Assembly (NCBI GenBank): GCA_045598285.1
Contig: JAZLLU010000012.1
Location: forward strand, 1-64,000
Source of the DNA: RGIG5612 sp045598285
Lineage (GTDB): Bacteria; Bacillota; Clostridia; Lachnospirales; Lachnospiraceae
Direction of reading: 5' to 3'
DNA: 64,000 bases
Positions 1-9,324 of this stretch are shown here, in pieces. A model generated the notes under the pieces. The model was not told the origin of the DNA, ran no database searches, and saw nothing but the letters and a program-made list of their open reading frames with translations. The position numbers and the translations under genes were made by a program. How positions within the stretch are numbered: the first letter of the stretch is position 1; every line of letters starts with the position of its first letter.

Positions 1-38
1 CTATGCTTATTTCTTTTGTCATTAAACTCCAAAATAAA

Positions 39-67
39 TATGCCCTATCTGTTTTTGATAGGGCATA
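39..67 (-). terminator. Intrinsic terminator after rpsU
   Basis: An 11-bp perfect stem (arms 39-49 and 57-67, loop 50-56) is followed on the minus strand by a U-rich tail from 29-38. It lies just past the rpsU stop and would end that transcript. Confidence 0.85.
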
Positions 68-71
68 ATTT

Positions 72-251
72 CTAAAAACTATATTTGTGTTTGCGAGCTG
101 CCTCTGATTTTTTTCTTCTCTTTACTCCTGGTTTCTCATAAAATTCTCTTTTTCTGATTTCTTGTTGAATACCAGCTTTAGCACAATTTCTTTTAAAACG
201 TCTAAGAGCGCTATCGATTGATTCGCCTTCTTTTACGATAACATTTGACAT
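72..251 (-). CDS. rpsU: 30S ribosomal protein S21
   Basis: Small, very basic protein of the 30S subunit, 59 aa, typical for S21. It begins MSNVIVKEGESIDSALRRFK, the conserved S21 N-terminus, and ends in a Lys/Arg-rich tail. I start it at 251, not at the upstream in-frame ATG at 293, because the family N-terminus begins here and a GGAGG lies upstream, although the 14-base spacing is rather long. It has its own promoter (307-335) and terminator (39-67), so it is monocistronic, after the smc-to-pgeF run. Confidence 0.96.
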   Translation of the reverse strand: MSNVIVKEGESIDSALRRFKRNCAKAGIQQEIRKREFYEKPGVKRRKKSEAARKHKYSF

Positions 252-306
252 AAGCTTAAAGCCAACCTCCCTCCAAATTTGGACTCTTCTCATAAAAGGC
301 TTATTA

Positions 307-335
307 ATTATAAACTCTTAAAAAAATATAGTCAA
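307..335 (-). promoter_or_regulatory. SigA-type promoter of rpsU
   Basis: On the minus strand TTGACT (330-335), a 17-base spacer and a perfect TATAAT (307-312). The -35 box lies just beyond the pgeF stop, which gives rpsU independent expression. Confidence 0.75.
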
Positions 336-339
336 TAAT

Positions 340-1245
340 TTATTTGATTCTAAAGATTTTATCCCTTGGTTCGGGGCCAAGCATCAAAACAGCAGCTAAA
401 TTTCCTCGCTTGCCATTAGTGAATCTGTGCGAGAATAACAAATCTGGATTACAATTTGTACAAATGTCCGTTACATGAATATTTTCTGGCAAAATACCAC
501 TATTAAGCAAAGTATATTCTATTGCTTTCCAAAGACTAAGCTGATAATGATCCTTATCTTTACCTTGAATAAAAATATTTTTCATTTCGTTTTCACTATA
601 AACAAAATTAAACTGTTCAAATAAATCTTTCGATACCTCATAACAGTCTTGGCATATAGATGGCCCAATTACGCATATAATATCTTCAGGATTTGAGCCA
701 AAGTTTTCATTCATCAAAGAAATAGCATTAGCACTAATTTGACCTAAAGTCCCTTTCCAACCAGAATGTACTAACCCAATAGCTTCCTTAACAGGGTCAT
801 AAAAATACACTGGCACACAATCAGCAACTAAAATACAAAGACCTAAACCTTTAGTATTAGTTACAAATCCATCAACGCCTTCTTTATCGCGTTCCCTATT
901 AAATCCTTTGCCTTTATCATCTTCATTAACAACCCTAATATTAGTCGAATGAATTTGATTTGTAATTACTAAATTGTTGGGATTAATATTAATAGCTTTT
1001 GTAAACTCTTGATAATTTAACATAACATTTTCTTTAGAATCTGCCGTTGAAAGACCAAGATTCATGCTCTTAAAATACCCTTTACTAACCCCACCAAATT
1101 TTGTTGAAAAAGCATTTTTTAGGTTTTTGAAATTATTAAGTGCATCAAAAGTAAAATAATAAACTTTTCCGTTTTTATTTAATATAGTTTCATTATTCTT
1201 TTGTGGTGTGTATTTAATATCTATCTTCATATATCTACCAGGCAT
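340..1245 (-). CDS. pgeF: Peptidoglycan editing factor / laccase-domain protein (YfiH family)
   Basis: Member of the YfiH/PgeF (DUF152) family, zinc-dependent enzymes linked to correcting mis-built peptidoglycan precursors and to purine nucleoside cleavage. The family His-Cys-His metal set is visible: His in NQIHSTNIR, Cys in VADCVPVYF, His in LVHSGWKGT. A C-terminal CTNC...SHR segment is also typical. Length 301 aa is slightly above the family norm. An ATG at 1230 (MKIDIKY) is a possible alternative start; neither ATG has a strong ribosome-binding site. The 5' end overlaps the 3' end of yraN, so translation is probably coupled. Last gene of the plsX-smc run. Confidence 0.9.
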   Translation of the reverse strand: MPGRYMKIDIKYTPQKNNETILNKNGKVYYFTFDALNNFKNLKNAFSTKFGGVSKGYFKSMNLGLSTADSKENVMLNYQEFTKAININPNNLVITNQIHSTNIRVVNEDDKGKGFNRERDKEGVDGFVTNTKGLGLCILVADCVPVYFYDPVKEAIGLVHSGWKGTLGQISANAISLMNENFGSNPEDIICVIGPSICQDCYEVSKDLFEQFNFVYSENEMKNIFIQGKDKDHYQLSLWKAIEYTLLNSGILPENIHVTDICTNCNPDLLFSHRFTNGKRGNLAAVLMLGPEPRDKIFRIK

Positions 1246-1582
1246 TTTTTATATGCTCGATTTTATCTCCTGTAATTAAGATACAATCAAATCTAACAAA
1301 ACTATCTATCTTATATCCATTCTTTTTCATATATCCAAGAGCTGCTTTTCTTAAGTTTTGAATCTTTTGTTTAGTAATAGCGAAATTAGCTCCACCAAAC
1401 TTATCATCTTTTCGATATTTAACCTCAGCAAAAACTAAATCATTAGTATCACTATCAAGTGCAATAATATCGATTTCAAGATGTCTAAAATAATAATTTC
1501 TATCTAGAATTGTATATCCTAAATTTACGAAATATTCGCAAGCTATATCTTCGTAAAAATTACCAACTTCTTTTTTGTTCAT
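1235..1582 (-). CDS. yraN: YraN family (UPF0102) endonuclease-like protein
   Basis: 115-aa protein of the UPF0102/YraN family, which has a restriction-endonuclease-like fold. Its exact role is unknown; the family is often beside rnhB, as here. It starts MNKKEVGNFYEDIACEYF, then shows the signature HLEIDIIALD followed by LVFAEVKYRK, giving the Glu-Asp...Glu-x-Lys pattern expected of the nuclease core. I start at the ATG at 1582, one base after the rnhB stop, because upstream in-frame sequence lies inside rnhB and does not match the family. Confidence 0.9.
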   Translation of the reverse strand: MNKKEVGNFYEDIACEYFVNLGYTILDRNYYFRHLEIDIIALDSDTNDLVFAEVKYRKDDKFGGANFAITKQKIQNLRKAALGYMKKNGYKIDSFVRFDCILITGDKIEHIKNAW

Positions 1583-1583
1583 A

Positions 1584-2300
1584 CTAAAAATGGATAAAAG
1601 ATCTCCTGTGAATATCAAGCATACCATATTCTTTTATGGCTTCTATATGAGCTTTTGTTCCATAACCCTTATTTGATGCAAATCCATATTCTGGATGAAG
1701 TTTATCATATTCAAACATAATATGGTCTCTAGTAACTTTTGCAATAATTGAACCAGCTGCTATAGATACGCTTTTAGCGTCTCCTTTAATAATTCCTTCT
1801 TGAGGAATTATTAGTTCAGGAATTTTAACTGCATCAGCTAAAATAAAATCGGGCTTAATCCTATTTGTATTTTCGTCCAAATCAAATTCAGTAAAAGATT
1901 TAACAAGATCATGTGTTTCAACAGATGTATCTAAAGATTTCGTATCTGCTAGATTATTAATAGCTTTATGCATAGCTAAATATGTTGCTTGCAAAATATT
2001 TATTTCATCAATAATTTTAGCACCAACAATTCCTACACCAACCGCGACTGCTCTTGACAAAATATCTTTATAAATTATTTCTCTCTTCTTTTCAGACAAT
2101 TTTTTTGAATCATTTAAGAACAAAATTTCATTATCTGAATTTTGCCAATCTAATATAACGGCTCCAGCTACAACAGGCCCAGCAAAAGGTCCTCTTCCGG
2201 CTTCATCAATTCCGCAAATAAGAGCGCAGCTTTGATGGCTACGCTCATATTCTTTCATCACATCTAATCTTTTAAGTTCATCCTCAAGATTAAATTTCAT
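1584..2300 (-). CDS. rnhB: Ribonuclease HII
   Basis: Cleaves RNA in RNA-DNA hybrids and starts removal of ribonucleotides from DNA. 238 aa, usual size. Residues about 28-42 carry GIDEAGRGPFAGPV with the catalytic Asp-Glu pair; DSKKLSEKKR follows near residue 65; later ILADAVKIP and KGDAKSVSIAAGSIIAKVTRD supply the remaining acidic residue and family signature. The start shares one base with the smc stop (TAATG), so it is translationally coupled to smc. About 30 residues between ATYLAMHKAI and FILADAV are acidic and poorly conserved. Confidence 0.96.
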   Translation of the reverse strand: MKFNLEDELKRLDVMKEYERSHQSCALICGIDEAGRGPFAGPVVAGAVILDWQNSDNEILFLNDSKKLSEKKREIIYKDILSRAVAVGVGIVGAKIIDEINILQATYLAMHKAINNLADTKSLDTSVETHDLVKSFTEFDLDENTNRIKPDFILADAVKIPELIIPQEGIIKGDAKSVSIAAGSIIAKVTRDHIMFEYDKLHPEYGFASNKGYGTKAHIEAIKEYGMLDIHRRSFIHF

Positions 2301-5300
2301 TAACTAATTTTTTCCTCATTAATATCTGATAAGTTTACACTTATAAGGCTTGAAACACCTTTTTCTTGCATAGTAATTCCATATAATCTGTCAGCAGCTT
2401 CCATAGTTCCACGTCTGTGAGTAATTACAATGAATTGAACATCTTTTGAAAGCTTATGTAAATAATCAGCAAAACGAGTAATATTTGCATCGTCTAAGGC
2501 CGCTTCAATTTCGTCTAATATACAAAACGGAGATGGTTTAAGATTTTGAATTGCAAACAATACCGCAATAGCTGTTAAAGCTTTCTCACCACCTGAAAGT
2601 TGCATCATGTTTTGAAGTTTCTTTCCTGGAGGCTGAGCAACAATAGAAATTCCTGCATCTAAAACGTCAACATCTTCTTCAAGTTCAATAGTACCATGTC
2701 CACCACCGAACATCTCAACAAATACTCTACCAAACTCTTCTTTAATCTTCTTAAATTCTATATTGAACTGATTACGCATTTGCTTATCTAAATCTTTAAT
2801 AATCTTAACAAGGTCAGCCTCTGCTTTAAGTAAATCGTTATATTGATTAGATAAGAATTCATGTCTTTCGCTAACTTCTTTGTATTCTTCAATAGCTCCA
2901 AGATTAATAACGCCAAGACCTCTAATACTATTTTTAATTGATGTAATCTTTTCACGCATGTCTTTTGTGTCTGTTAAAGATTCATCTCTTAAACCTAAAG
3001 CACTATTATAAGTAAGCTCATATTCTTCCCAAATATAGCTAGATTTATTTTCAAAACGTTCTTCTAATTTTTCTCGTGTAGATATAAGTCTAAATAATTC
3101 CTTGTCTAAACTTGCAACTTTATCAGAATATTCTTCACGTTTATCAATAAATCCTTTATGGCTTCCACTTTGTTCACTCTTAACAGATTCAACGGCAGCC
3201 AATTGAGTTGAAAGTTCTTCTTTTTGCTTATCAGCATCTTCAATAGCTCTCTTAATATCTTCAATTTCGTCTTTTTTGCTATTTGCATTATTAATTGAAT
3301 TTTCGCTGTTAGACTTAACTGATTCTAAATCTGCATTAAGTTTATTAAGATCGTTTTCAAGACGAATAATAGCATTTACTAAATAACTGTTTTGCTCAGT
3401 AAGTTTAGAATTTTCAACTTTCATATTTTGAGCAATTAAGCTTTGTTGTGCTTCTGCTTCTTTAAGTTCAACTAATTTTTGTTCAAAATCAACAATGTCT
3501 TGTTTAATTTTCTCGTTTTCACCTGCATTAGCTTCAAGCTCATCATTAAGAGAATTATTTTCATTGTTAACCATTGTTGTTTGTTCATCAATGGTTTCGT
3601 TTTCTTTATTGATATTTTCAAAATTACCTAATAATTCTTCGTTTTTCTTATTTGCCTGTTCAAGGTTTAGTCTTACAGTATTAAGGTAAATTCTCTTTTC
3701 TTGAATTTCAGCCGTTAAATCGTTAATTTCGGCCTCATATTTAGCTTTATCCGACGTTTTAAGTTCAATATTCTTTTCATGGTCCGAAGCTTGCTTAGTT
3801 AAGTCAATAAGAAGTGCTTCAAGTTCTTCTATTTCACGTCTTCTTCCTAAAAGATTTGATTTATTTTTAAATGAACCACCTGAAATAGCACCACCTCTGT
3901 TTAACAATTCACCTTCAAGTGTAACGATAATTAATGAATAATTATTCTTTCTTGCTAAAACAAGTGCATTATCAATAGTATCAACAACAATAATTCTTCC
4001 TAATAAATATTTTGCTACGCCTTCATACTTTTCATCAACATTTACAAGGCTACTAGCAAGTCCAAGTACGCCACGTTCATCTAATACTTCAGTATTTTTA
4101 AATTCACCACGACCTGTAACAGCTTTAAGTGGAAGGAAAGTTGCTCTACCTAATTTGTTTTTCTTTAAATATTCAATAGTTTCTTTTGCAGTATTTTCTG
4201 TATCAGTAACAATATTTTGAATATTTCCACCTAGAGCAGTTTCAATAGCAATCTCATATTTTTTATCTACTTTAATGATATCTGCAACTACACCATGAAT
4301 TCCATGTTTAGTCTCTTTAAGCTTCATTACCTCTCTTATCGAGTTGCCATATCCTTCATATCTTTCTGTGATATTTTTTAAAGATTCAAGTTTAGTTTCA
4401 TTTGCAACTTTTTGTTCTTTTGCAACCCAAAGTTCCATATTAGATTTAGCAATTTCAGCATCAGCAGCATTAAAAGCTTTATTTTTTTCATCGAGTTCTT
4501 TTTGAATCTCATCTACATCAGTCTGAGCATTATTGAATTCTTCGTTTAATTCTTTTAATTTTTCTTCTTGAAGACTTCTGTCAGAATTAAATTTTTCTAA
4601 ATCTTCATTTAATTCTTCTCTACGTTTTGCCATCTGTTCCATGATAGTATCAAGACGTTCTCTTCTGGCAATAATTTCACCCTTTGAATTAACAAGAGCA
4701 ATAAGTTTTTCTTTGCATTGTTCAATCTTATTCCTTATTTCTTCACTTTCATTTTGAATTTCTAAAACTTTACTATCTTGATCATTTGAAAGTGAAATAG
4801 CATTAGTAAGAGCTTTTTGATTTTTATTTTTTTCTTCTTCTAGTTTATTCTTTTCTTCTGTTGCATTAATAATAGCATCTGTAAGTTCTTTAGCTCTTTC
4901 TTTATATCTATCATCAGCATCATTAGCAGAATTGATTTGTTCTTCTAATACTTTAATTTGACCTACTAAAGTTTCTTTGACAATATCTCCTTGAGAAATT
5001 TGTGATTTAATATCATCAATTTGCTTATCAAGTTCAAGAATATTTTCGCTTAACTTTTCATATTCAGCTTTAGCGTTTTCAAATTCTTGTTTAGCATCTT
5101 CTAAATCTTTAGCAGCAATAACTTCTTTTTCTTTATAATCTTTAATTTTAGATTTGATATCTCCGTTTTCACAAAGAAAAAGGTTAATATCATATTTTTT
5201 AAGTTCATCTCTAAACTTAACATATTTATCAGCTGCTTCGCTTTGTTTTTTAAGCGGACCAACTTGACGATTTAATTCACCTAAAATATCTTTTACACGT

Positions 5301-5866
5301 GAAATATTTAGACGCTCGTTTTCAAGTTTTCTAAGAGCAATAGTTTTTCTCTTTTTGTACTTAACAATACCTACTGCCTCGTCAAAAAGTTCTCTGCGTT
5401 CTTCTGGTTTTCCTTGTAAAATCTTATCAATTTGTCCCTGACCAATAATAGAATATCCTTCTTTACCAATACCTGTATCATAAAGAAGTTCTTGCACATC
5501 ACGAAGTCTACAAACAGAGCCATTAATCATATATTCGCTCTCACCAGAACGATATACTCGTCTGGAAATTGTAACTTCATCAAATTCTAATTTTAATTTG
5601 TGATCTGAATTGTCTAATGTAATAGATACAAAAGCAAACCCTAGAGGCTTTCTATTTGCAGTACCTGCAAAAATTACATCTTCCATCTTTGAACCACGAA
5701 GTTGTTTAATTTTTTGTTCGCCTAAAACCCATCTAACGGCATCAGCAACATTACTTTTACCTGAACCATTAGGACCTACAATTCCAGTGATTCCATCCGG
5801 AAAATCAAATACAATTTTTCTAGCAAAACTTTTAAAGCCTTGTATTTCAATATTTTTTAAATACAT
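2300..5866 (-). CDS. smc: Chromosome segregation protein SMC
   Basis: 1188-aa condensin ATPase that compacts and helps segregate the nucleoid with ScpA and ScpB (encoded here at 20.2-21.6 kb). Walker A GPNGSGKSN is at residues about 32-40. Two long coiled coils (about 165-500 and 670-1020) flank a hinge at about 510-660 with Gly-rich turns. The C-terminal ATPase half has the ABC signature LSGGEKALTAIA and Walker B FCILDEIEAALDD. Neighbours rnc upstream and rnhB downstream are one base or less apart, giving a tight operon. Minor upstream ribosome-binding site AGAGGTTG. Confidence 0.98.
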   Translation of the reverse strand: MYLKNIEIQGFKSFARKIVFDFPDGITGIVGPNGSGKSNVADAVRWVLGEQKIKQLRGSKMEDVIFAGTANRKPLGFAFVSITLDNSDHKLKLEFDEVTISRRVYRSGESEYMINGSVCRLRDVQELLYDTGIGKEGYSIIGQGQIDKILQGKPEERRELFDEAVGIVKYKKRKTIALRKLENERLNISRVKDILGELNRQVGPLKKQSEAADKYVKFRDELKKYDINLFLCENGDIKSKIKDYKEKEVIAAKDLEDAKQEFENAKAEYEKLSENILELDKQIDDIKSQISQGDIVKETLVGQIKVLEEQINSANDADDRYKERAKELTDAIINATEEKNKLEEEKNKNQKALTNAISLSNDQDSKVLEIQNESEEIRNKIEQCKEKLIALVNSKGEIIARRERLDTIMEQMAKRREELNEDLEKFNSDRSLQEEKLKELNEEFNNAQTDVDEIQKELDEKNKAFNAADAEIAKSNMELWVAKEQKVANETKLESLKNITERYEGYGNSIREVMKLKETKHGIHGVVADIIKVDKKYEIAIETALGGNIQNIVTDTENTAKETIEYLKKNKLGRATFLPLKAVTGRGEFKNTEVLDERGVLGLASSLVNVDEKYEGVAKYLLGRIIVVDTIDNALVLARKNNYSLIIVTLEGELLNRGGAISGGSFKNKSNLLGRRREIEELEALLIDLTKQASDHEKNIELKTSDKAKYEAEINDLTAEIQEKRIYLNTVRLNLEQANKKNEELLGNFENINKENETIDEQTTMVNNENNSLNDELEANAGENEKIKQDIVDFEQKLVELKEAEAQQSLIAQNMKVENSKLTEQNSYLVNAIIRLENDLNKLNADLESVKSNSENSINNANSKKDEIEDIKRAIEDADKQKEELSTQLAAVESVKSEQSGSHKGFIDKREEYSDKVASLDKELFRLISTREKLEERFENKSSYIWEEYELTYNSALGLRDESLTDTKDMREKITSIKNSIRGLGVINLGAIEEYKEVSERHEFLSNQYNDLLKAEADLVKIIKDLDKQMRNQFNIEFKKIKEEFGRVFVEMFGGGHGTIELEEDVDVLDAGISIVAQPPGKKLQNMMQLSGGEKALTAIAVLFAIQNLKPSPFCILDEIEAALDDANITRFADYLHKLSKDVQFIVITHRRGTMEAADRLYGITMQEKGVSSLISVNLSDINEEKIS

Positions 5867-5867
5867 A

Positions 5868-6569
5868 TCAACCTCTGTTATTTTGTAATTTCTTTATAGC
5901 AACTTCCGCAGCGGATTGTTGCGCTGCTTTTTTTGATTTGCCAGTACCTCTTCCAATTTCTTCATCATTTAGGAATACTGCAATTTCAAAAAGTTTATCA
6001 TGTGATGGACCTTTTTCACTTACTAATTCATAACGAAGTGTATTGCTTACATCTTGTTGAGCAATTTCCTGTAATTTAGTTTTGGCATCAAAAAATAGCG
6101 TTTTATTTTCTAAAGCTTTAATTAAAAATTTATTGATGAAATTTTTAACGATAGCATTATCATTAGAATCTAAGTAAATAGCTGCAACTAAAGCTTCAAA
6201 AGCATCAGATGTTATAGAAGATCTTTTATCTCCACCTGAACTTTTTTCGCCTTTTCCCATTCTTAAATATTTACCTAAATTAATCGCTTTTGCACATTCA
6301 GCAAGACTTTTCTCACATACCATAGCCGCTCTTAATTTAGTCATATCTCCTTCAGGGAAAGAATCATATTTACTAAACAAATAATCACTAACATAAAATT
6401 CGATTATAGCATCACCAAAAAACTCTAATCTTTCGTTATCAATCGAACCTTCAAGATTTTTACCTTTATTTTCGTTAACAAAAGAACTATGAGTAAGTGC
6501 TGTTGTTAATAAATCTTTATTGATGAAGCTATAGCCGATTTTATTTTCTAAATCGGTATAATCAAACAT
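5868..6569 (-). CDS. rnc: Ribonuclease III
   Basis: Double-stranded RNA endonuclease that processes rRNA precursors and structured mRNAs. 233 aa. The catalytic signature NERLEFFGDAIIEFYVSDYLF sits at residues about 44-64, with the second acidic helix TSDAFEALVAAIYLD at about 113-127. A double-stranded RNA-binding domain occupies about 158-228 (KTKLQEIAQQ... to KKAAQQSAAEVAIKKL). It lies between acpP and smc, the standard Firmicutes order, with only 1-2 bases between genes. Confidence 0.97.
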   Translation of the reverse strand: MFDYTDLENKIGYSFINKDLLTTALTHSSFVNENKGKNLEGSIDNERLEFFGDAIIEFYVSDYLFSKYDSFPEGDMTKLRAAMVCEKSLAECAKAINLGKYLRMGKGEKSSGGDKRSSITSDAFEALVAAIYLDSNDNAIVKNFINKFLIKALENKTLFFDAKTKLQEIAQQDVSNTLRYELVSEKGPSHDKLFEIAVFLNDEEIGRGTGKSKKAAQQSAAEVAIKKLQNNRG

Positions 6570-6571
6570 AA

Positions 6572-6802
6572 TTACTTAATTGAATTTTTTATTTGTTCAG
6601 CTGCATCACCAACAGTGAGAATTTTTTCAGCTGTGCTATCGTCAATACTAATATTAAAAGCATCTTCAATTTCAAGAATAATTTGGAAAATATCTAACGA
6701 ATCAGCTCCTAAATCATCAATAAATTTTGTTTCAACAGTTATTGAATCTTTTTCGATTTTTAAAACACCCGCTATAATTTCTTGTAATTTTTCAAATTCC
6801 AT
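6572..6802 (-). CDS. acpP: Acyl carrier protein
   Basis: 76-aa carrier of growing acyl chains in type II fatty-acid synthesis. The phosphopantetheine attachment motif GADSLDIFQ is present with the Ser at about residue 35. The protein is strongly acidic, as expected. It follows plsX by 3 bases and precedes rnc by 2, so it is part of the plsX operon. The 4'-phosphopantetheine precursor pathway is also represented in the window by coaD. Confidence 0.96.
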   Translation of the reverse strand: MEFEKLQEIIAGVLKIEKDSITVETKFIDDLGADSLDIFQIILEIEDAFNISIDDSTAEKILTVGDAAEQIKNSIK

Positions 6803-6805
6803 AAC

Positions 6806-7819
6806 TTACTCCTTATTGTTTATATTTGATTCAATTTTATTTGCAATATCAGCTTCCTTAAAAGAAGCACATTGCAAAATTGAATTCTTTATTTCAGCAG
6901 CTTTAGAGCTTCCATGAGGCTTTACAACTAAATTTGTAAGTCCTAAGAATGGAGCGCCACCGTATTCATCAACGGAAAACTCTTTAAGCATCGCTTTCAA
7001 GTCTTTTTTAATAAGCAAGGCGCCAATCTTTGTTTTAAAAGACCCCATCATAACACCTTTTAACTTTGTGATAAGTGACTGTGCAACGCCTTCAAAAGTT
7101 TTAAGAATAACATTTCCTACGAAGGCATCACAAACGACCACATCAACTAAACCTTCAGTAATACCACGACTTTCAACATTACCAACAAAATTAAGATTAG
7201 CTTCTTTAAGAAGTGGATATGTTTCCTTTGTAAGCGCATTACCTTTTTCTTCTTCTTCACCTATACTAACAAGACCAACTCTCGGATTTTTAACGCCAAT
7301 AACGTTTTCCATATAAATAGAACCCATTTTTGCAAATTGTAATAGCATAGAAGAACGTGCGTCAACATTAGCTCCACAATCAATAATAAGAGCCGGTCCT
7401 TTAAGAGTTGGCACCATAAAAGAAAGAGCTGGCCTTTCAATACCAGTAATTCTACCAATAATTACTTGACCACCAACTAATAAAGCCCCTGTAGATCCAC
7501 ATGATACAAATGCATCAGCTTCACCATTTTTAACAGAATAAAGGCCCTTAACCATTGATGAATCTTTTTTTGCTTTAATCGCTGCAACAGGAGCTTCTGA
7601 GTTTTCTATTACTGTTTCGCAATGAATTATTTCAATACGATTTGTATCAAAATTATATTTAGATAGCTCATCTTTTAATAAGCTTTCATTTCCAAATAAC
7701 TTAACGCGAATATATTCGTTTTCATTAACTGCTAAGACAGCACCTTTTACTTGCTCTTTTGGTGCAAAATCTCCACCCATAGCGTCTAACGCTACGACAG
7801 TTTCATTATTATTACTCAT
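6806..7819 (-). CDS. plsX: Phosphate acyltransferase PlsX
   Basis: Converts acyl-ACP to acyl-phosphate at the membrane surface, the first step of phosphatidate synthesis with PlsY. 337 aa, normal length. The N-terminus VVALDAMGGDFAPKEQVKGA and the internal FVSCGSTGALLVGG and LIIDCGANVDA are PlsX hallmarks. It is the first gene of the run plsX-acpP-rnc-smc-rnhB-yraN-pgeF. The ribosome-binding site is GGAGG and a SigA-type promoter lies at 7845-7873. Unusually rpmF, often directly upstream of plsX, is separated from it by the divergent gdhA. Confidence 0.97.
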   Translation of the reverse strand: MSNNNETVVALDAMGGDFAPKEQVKGAVLAVNENEYIRVKLFGNESLLKDELSKYNFDTNRIEIIHCETVIENSEAPVAAIKAKKDSSMVKGLYSVKNGEADAFVSCGSTGALLVGGQVIIGRITGIERPALSFMVPTLKGPALIIDCGANVDARSSMLLQFAKMGSIYMENVIGVKNPRVGLVSIGEEEEKGNALTKETYPLLKEANLNFVGNVESRGITEGLVDVVVCDAFVGNVILKTFEGVAQSLITKLKGVMMGSFKTKIGALLIKKDLKAMLKEFSVDEYGGAPFLGLTNLVVKPHGSSKAAEIKNSILQCASFKEADIANKIESNINNKE

Positions 7820-7844
7820 GTATCATCCTCCAAAAACTTTATTT

Positions 7845-7873
7845 ATTTTACTAAAAAATACCCTATTTTTCAA
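7845..7873 (-). promoter_or_regulatory. SigA-type promoter of the plsX-smc operon
   Basis: Minus strand TTGAAA (7868-7873), 17-base spacer, TAAAAT (7845-7850), about 25 bases before the plsX start. It is divergent from the gdhA promoter 22 bases away. Confidence 0.7.
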
Positions 7874-7894
7874 TAAAAAAGCCAATTTTTGACC

Positions 7895-7923
7895 TTGAAA
7901 GAGCTAAATGTGTGTATTATAAT
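7895..7923 (+). promoter_or_regulatory. SigA-type promoter of gdhA
   Basis: TTGAAA (7895-7900), exactly 17 bases, perfect TATAAT (7918-7923). Transcription would begin near 7930, inside the palindrome at 7927-7942. Confidence 0.8.
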
Positions 7924-7926
7924 TAC

Positions 7927-7942
7927 ATTACTTTAAAGTAAT
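7927..7942. promoter_or_regulatory. Perfect 16-bp palindrome at the gdhA start point
   Basis: ATTACTTTAAAGTAAT is its own reverse complement. It begins 4 bases after the -10 box and covers the expected transcription start, the usual place for a repressor operator. No regulator gene is adjacent, so the binding protein is unknown. Confidence 0.45.
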
Positions 7943-7971
7943 AAAGTAAACATATGAAAGAAGGTAAAAAT

Positions 7972-9318
7972 ATGGCTTTAAAAAATGCATATTTAAAAAG
8001 AGTTTATAATGATTTAGCAACTAGATGTGCTAATGAAAAAGAGTTTCTGCAGGCAGTAGAGGAAGTTTTTGAATCCTTAGAACCAGTAGTTAAAAAACAC
8101 CCTGAATACGAAGAAAATGGCATAATGGAGCGCTTAGTCGAACCTGAAAGAGTTATTCTATTTAGAGTTCCTTGGGTTGATGATAGTGGAAAAGTTAGAG
8201 TAAATCGCGGATATAGGGTTCAATTTAACTCTGCAATTGGTCCATATAAAGGTGGGCTTCGTTTTCATCCAAGTGTAAATCTTTCAGTAATGAAATTCCT
8301 AGGATTTGAACAAATATTTAAGAATTCTCTTACTACCCTTCCTATGGGTGGTGGAAAAGGCGGGTCTGATTTTGACCCTAAAGGGAAATCTGATAATGAA
8401 GTAATGCGTTTTTGCCAAAGCTATATGAGTGAACTTTATAGACATATAGGTGCCGACACAGACGTACCAGCTGGCGATATAGGTGTTGGCGCTCGTGAAG
8501 TTGGTTATCTTTTTGGTGAATATAAGCGTTTAGCTAATGAATTTACTGGAGTTCTTACTGGCAAAAAAGTAGGCTCAGGCGGATCACTTATTAGAAAACA
8601 AGCTACAGGCTATGGCCTTTGTTACTTCACAAACGAAGTACTTAAAGCTAACGGCACTTCATTCGAAGGCAAAAAAGTAATTGTATCCGGAGCTGGAAAC
8701 GTTGCTATATATGCAGCTGAAAAAGCTAGCGCACTTGGAGGAAAAGTAATAGCGATGTGCGATTCAAACGGTTATGTTTACGATCCAGATGGCATAAAAC
8801 TAGATACAATTAAGGACATTAAAGAGGTAAGAAGAGCTAGAATTAAAGAATATGTTAATGTACATAAAGGTGCAACATATAAAGATGGATGTTCAGGTAT
8901 ATGGAAAGTTAAATGCGATATTGCCCTTCCATGCGCTACACAAAACGAAATTAATGAAGCTAGCGCTAATGCATTAATTAAAAACGGCGTTATGTGCCTT
9001 TGCGAAGGAGCAAATATGCCTTGTACTCCAGAAGCTATCGCCGCACTTCAAAAAGCTGGCGTACTCTTCGGACCTGCTAAAGCTGCTAATGCTGGCGGCG
9101 TAGCAACATCAGGCTTAGAAATGACACAAAATAGCGAACGAATCTATTGGTCTGAAGAAGAAGTAGATGAAAAACTCCACTCAATAATGATTAATATATA
9201 TAAATCATGCGAAGCAGCAGCTAAAGAAGCTGGAAAGAAAGGCAACCTCGCCGTAGGCGCTAACGTAGCCGGCTTCTTAAAAGTAGCCGACGCAATGCTC
9301 TGGCAAGGAGTATGTTAA
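7972..9318 (+). CDS. gdhA: Glutamate dehydrogenase, hexameric NADP-type
   Basis: Interconverts 2-oxoglutarate plus ammonium and glutamate; the sequence resembles biosynthetic NADP-dependent hexameric enzymes. 448 aa from the ATG at 7972. An upstream in-frame ATG (7954) contains the ribosome-binding site AAAGAAGG itself, so it is not the start. Substrate-domain signatures: GPYKGGLRFHP, then LPMGGGKGGSDFDPKGKS with the catalytic Lys. The nucleotide-binding Rossmann segment is at about 230-260 (VSGAGNVAIYAAEKA). It is a single plus-strand gene with its own promoter, possible operator and bidirectional terminator, set between rpmF and plsX. Confidence 0.96.
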   Translation: MALKNAYLKRVYNDLATRCANEKEFLQAVEEVFESLEPVVKKHPEYEENGIMERLVEPERVILFRVPWVDDSGKVRVNRGYRVQFNSAIGPYKGGLRFHPSVNLSVMKFLGFEQIFKNSLTTLPMGGGKGGSDFDPKGKSDNEVMRFCQSYMSELYRHIGADTDVPAGDIGVGAREVGYLFGEYKRLANEFTGVLTGKKVGSGGSLIRKQATGYGLCYFTNEVLKANGTSFEGKKVIVSGAGNVAIYAAEKASALGGKVIAMCDSNGYVYDPDGIKLDTIKDIKEVRRARIKEYVNVHKGATYKDGCSGIWKVKCDIALPCATQNEINEASANALIKNGVMCLCEGANMPCTPEAIAALQKAGVLFGPAKAANAGGVATSGLEMTQNSERIYWSEEEVDEKLHSIMINIYKSCEAAAKEAGKKGNLAVGANVAGFLKVADAMLWQGVC

Positions 9319-9324
9319 TTTTTA

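Noticed and set aside
2300..5866. Long open frames on the opposite strand inside smc and other long genes
   Set aside because: They are shadows of codon bias in AT-rich genes, lack ribosome-binding sites and resemble no family.
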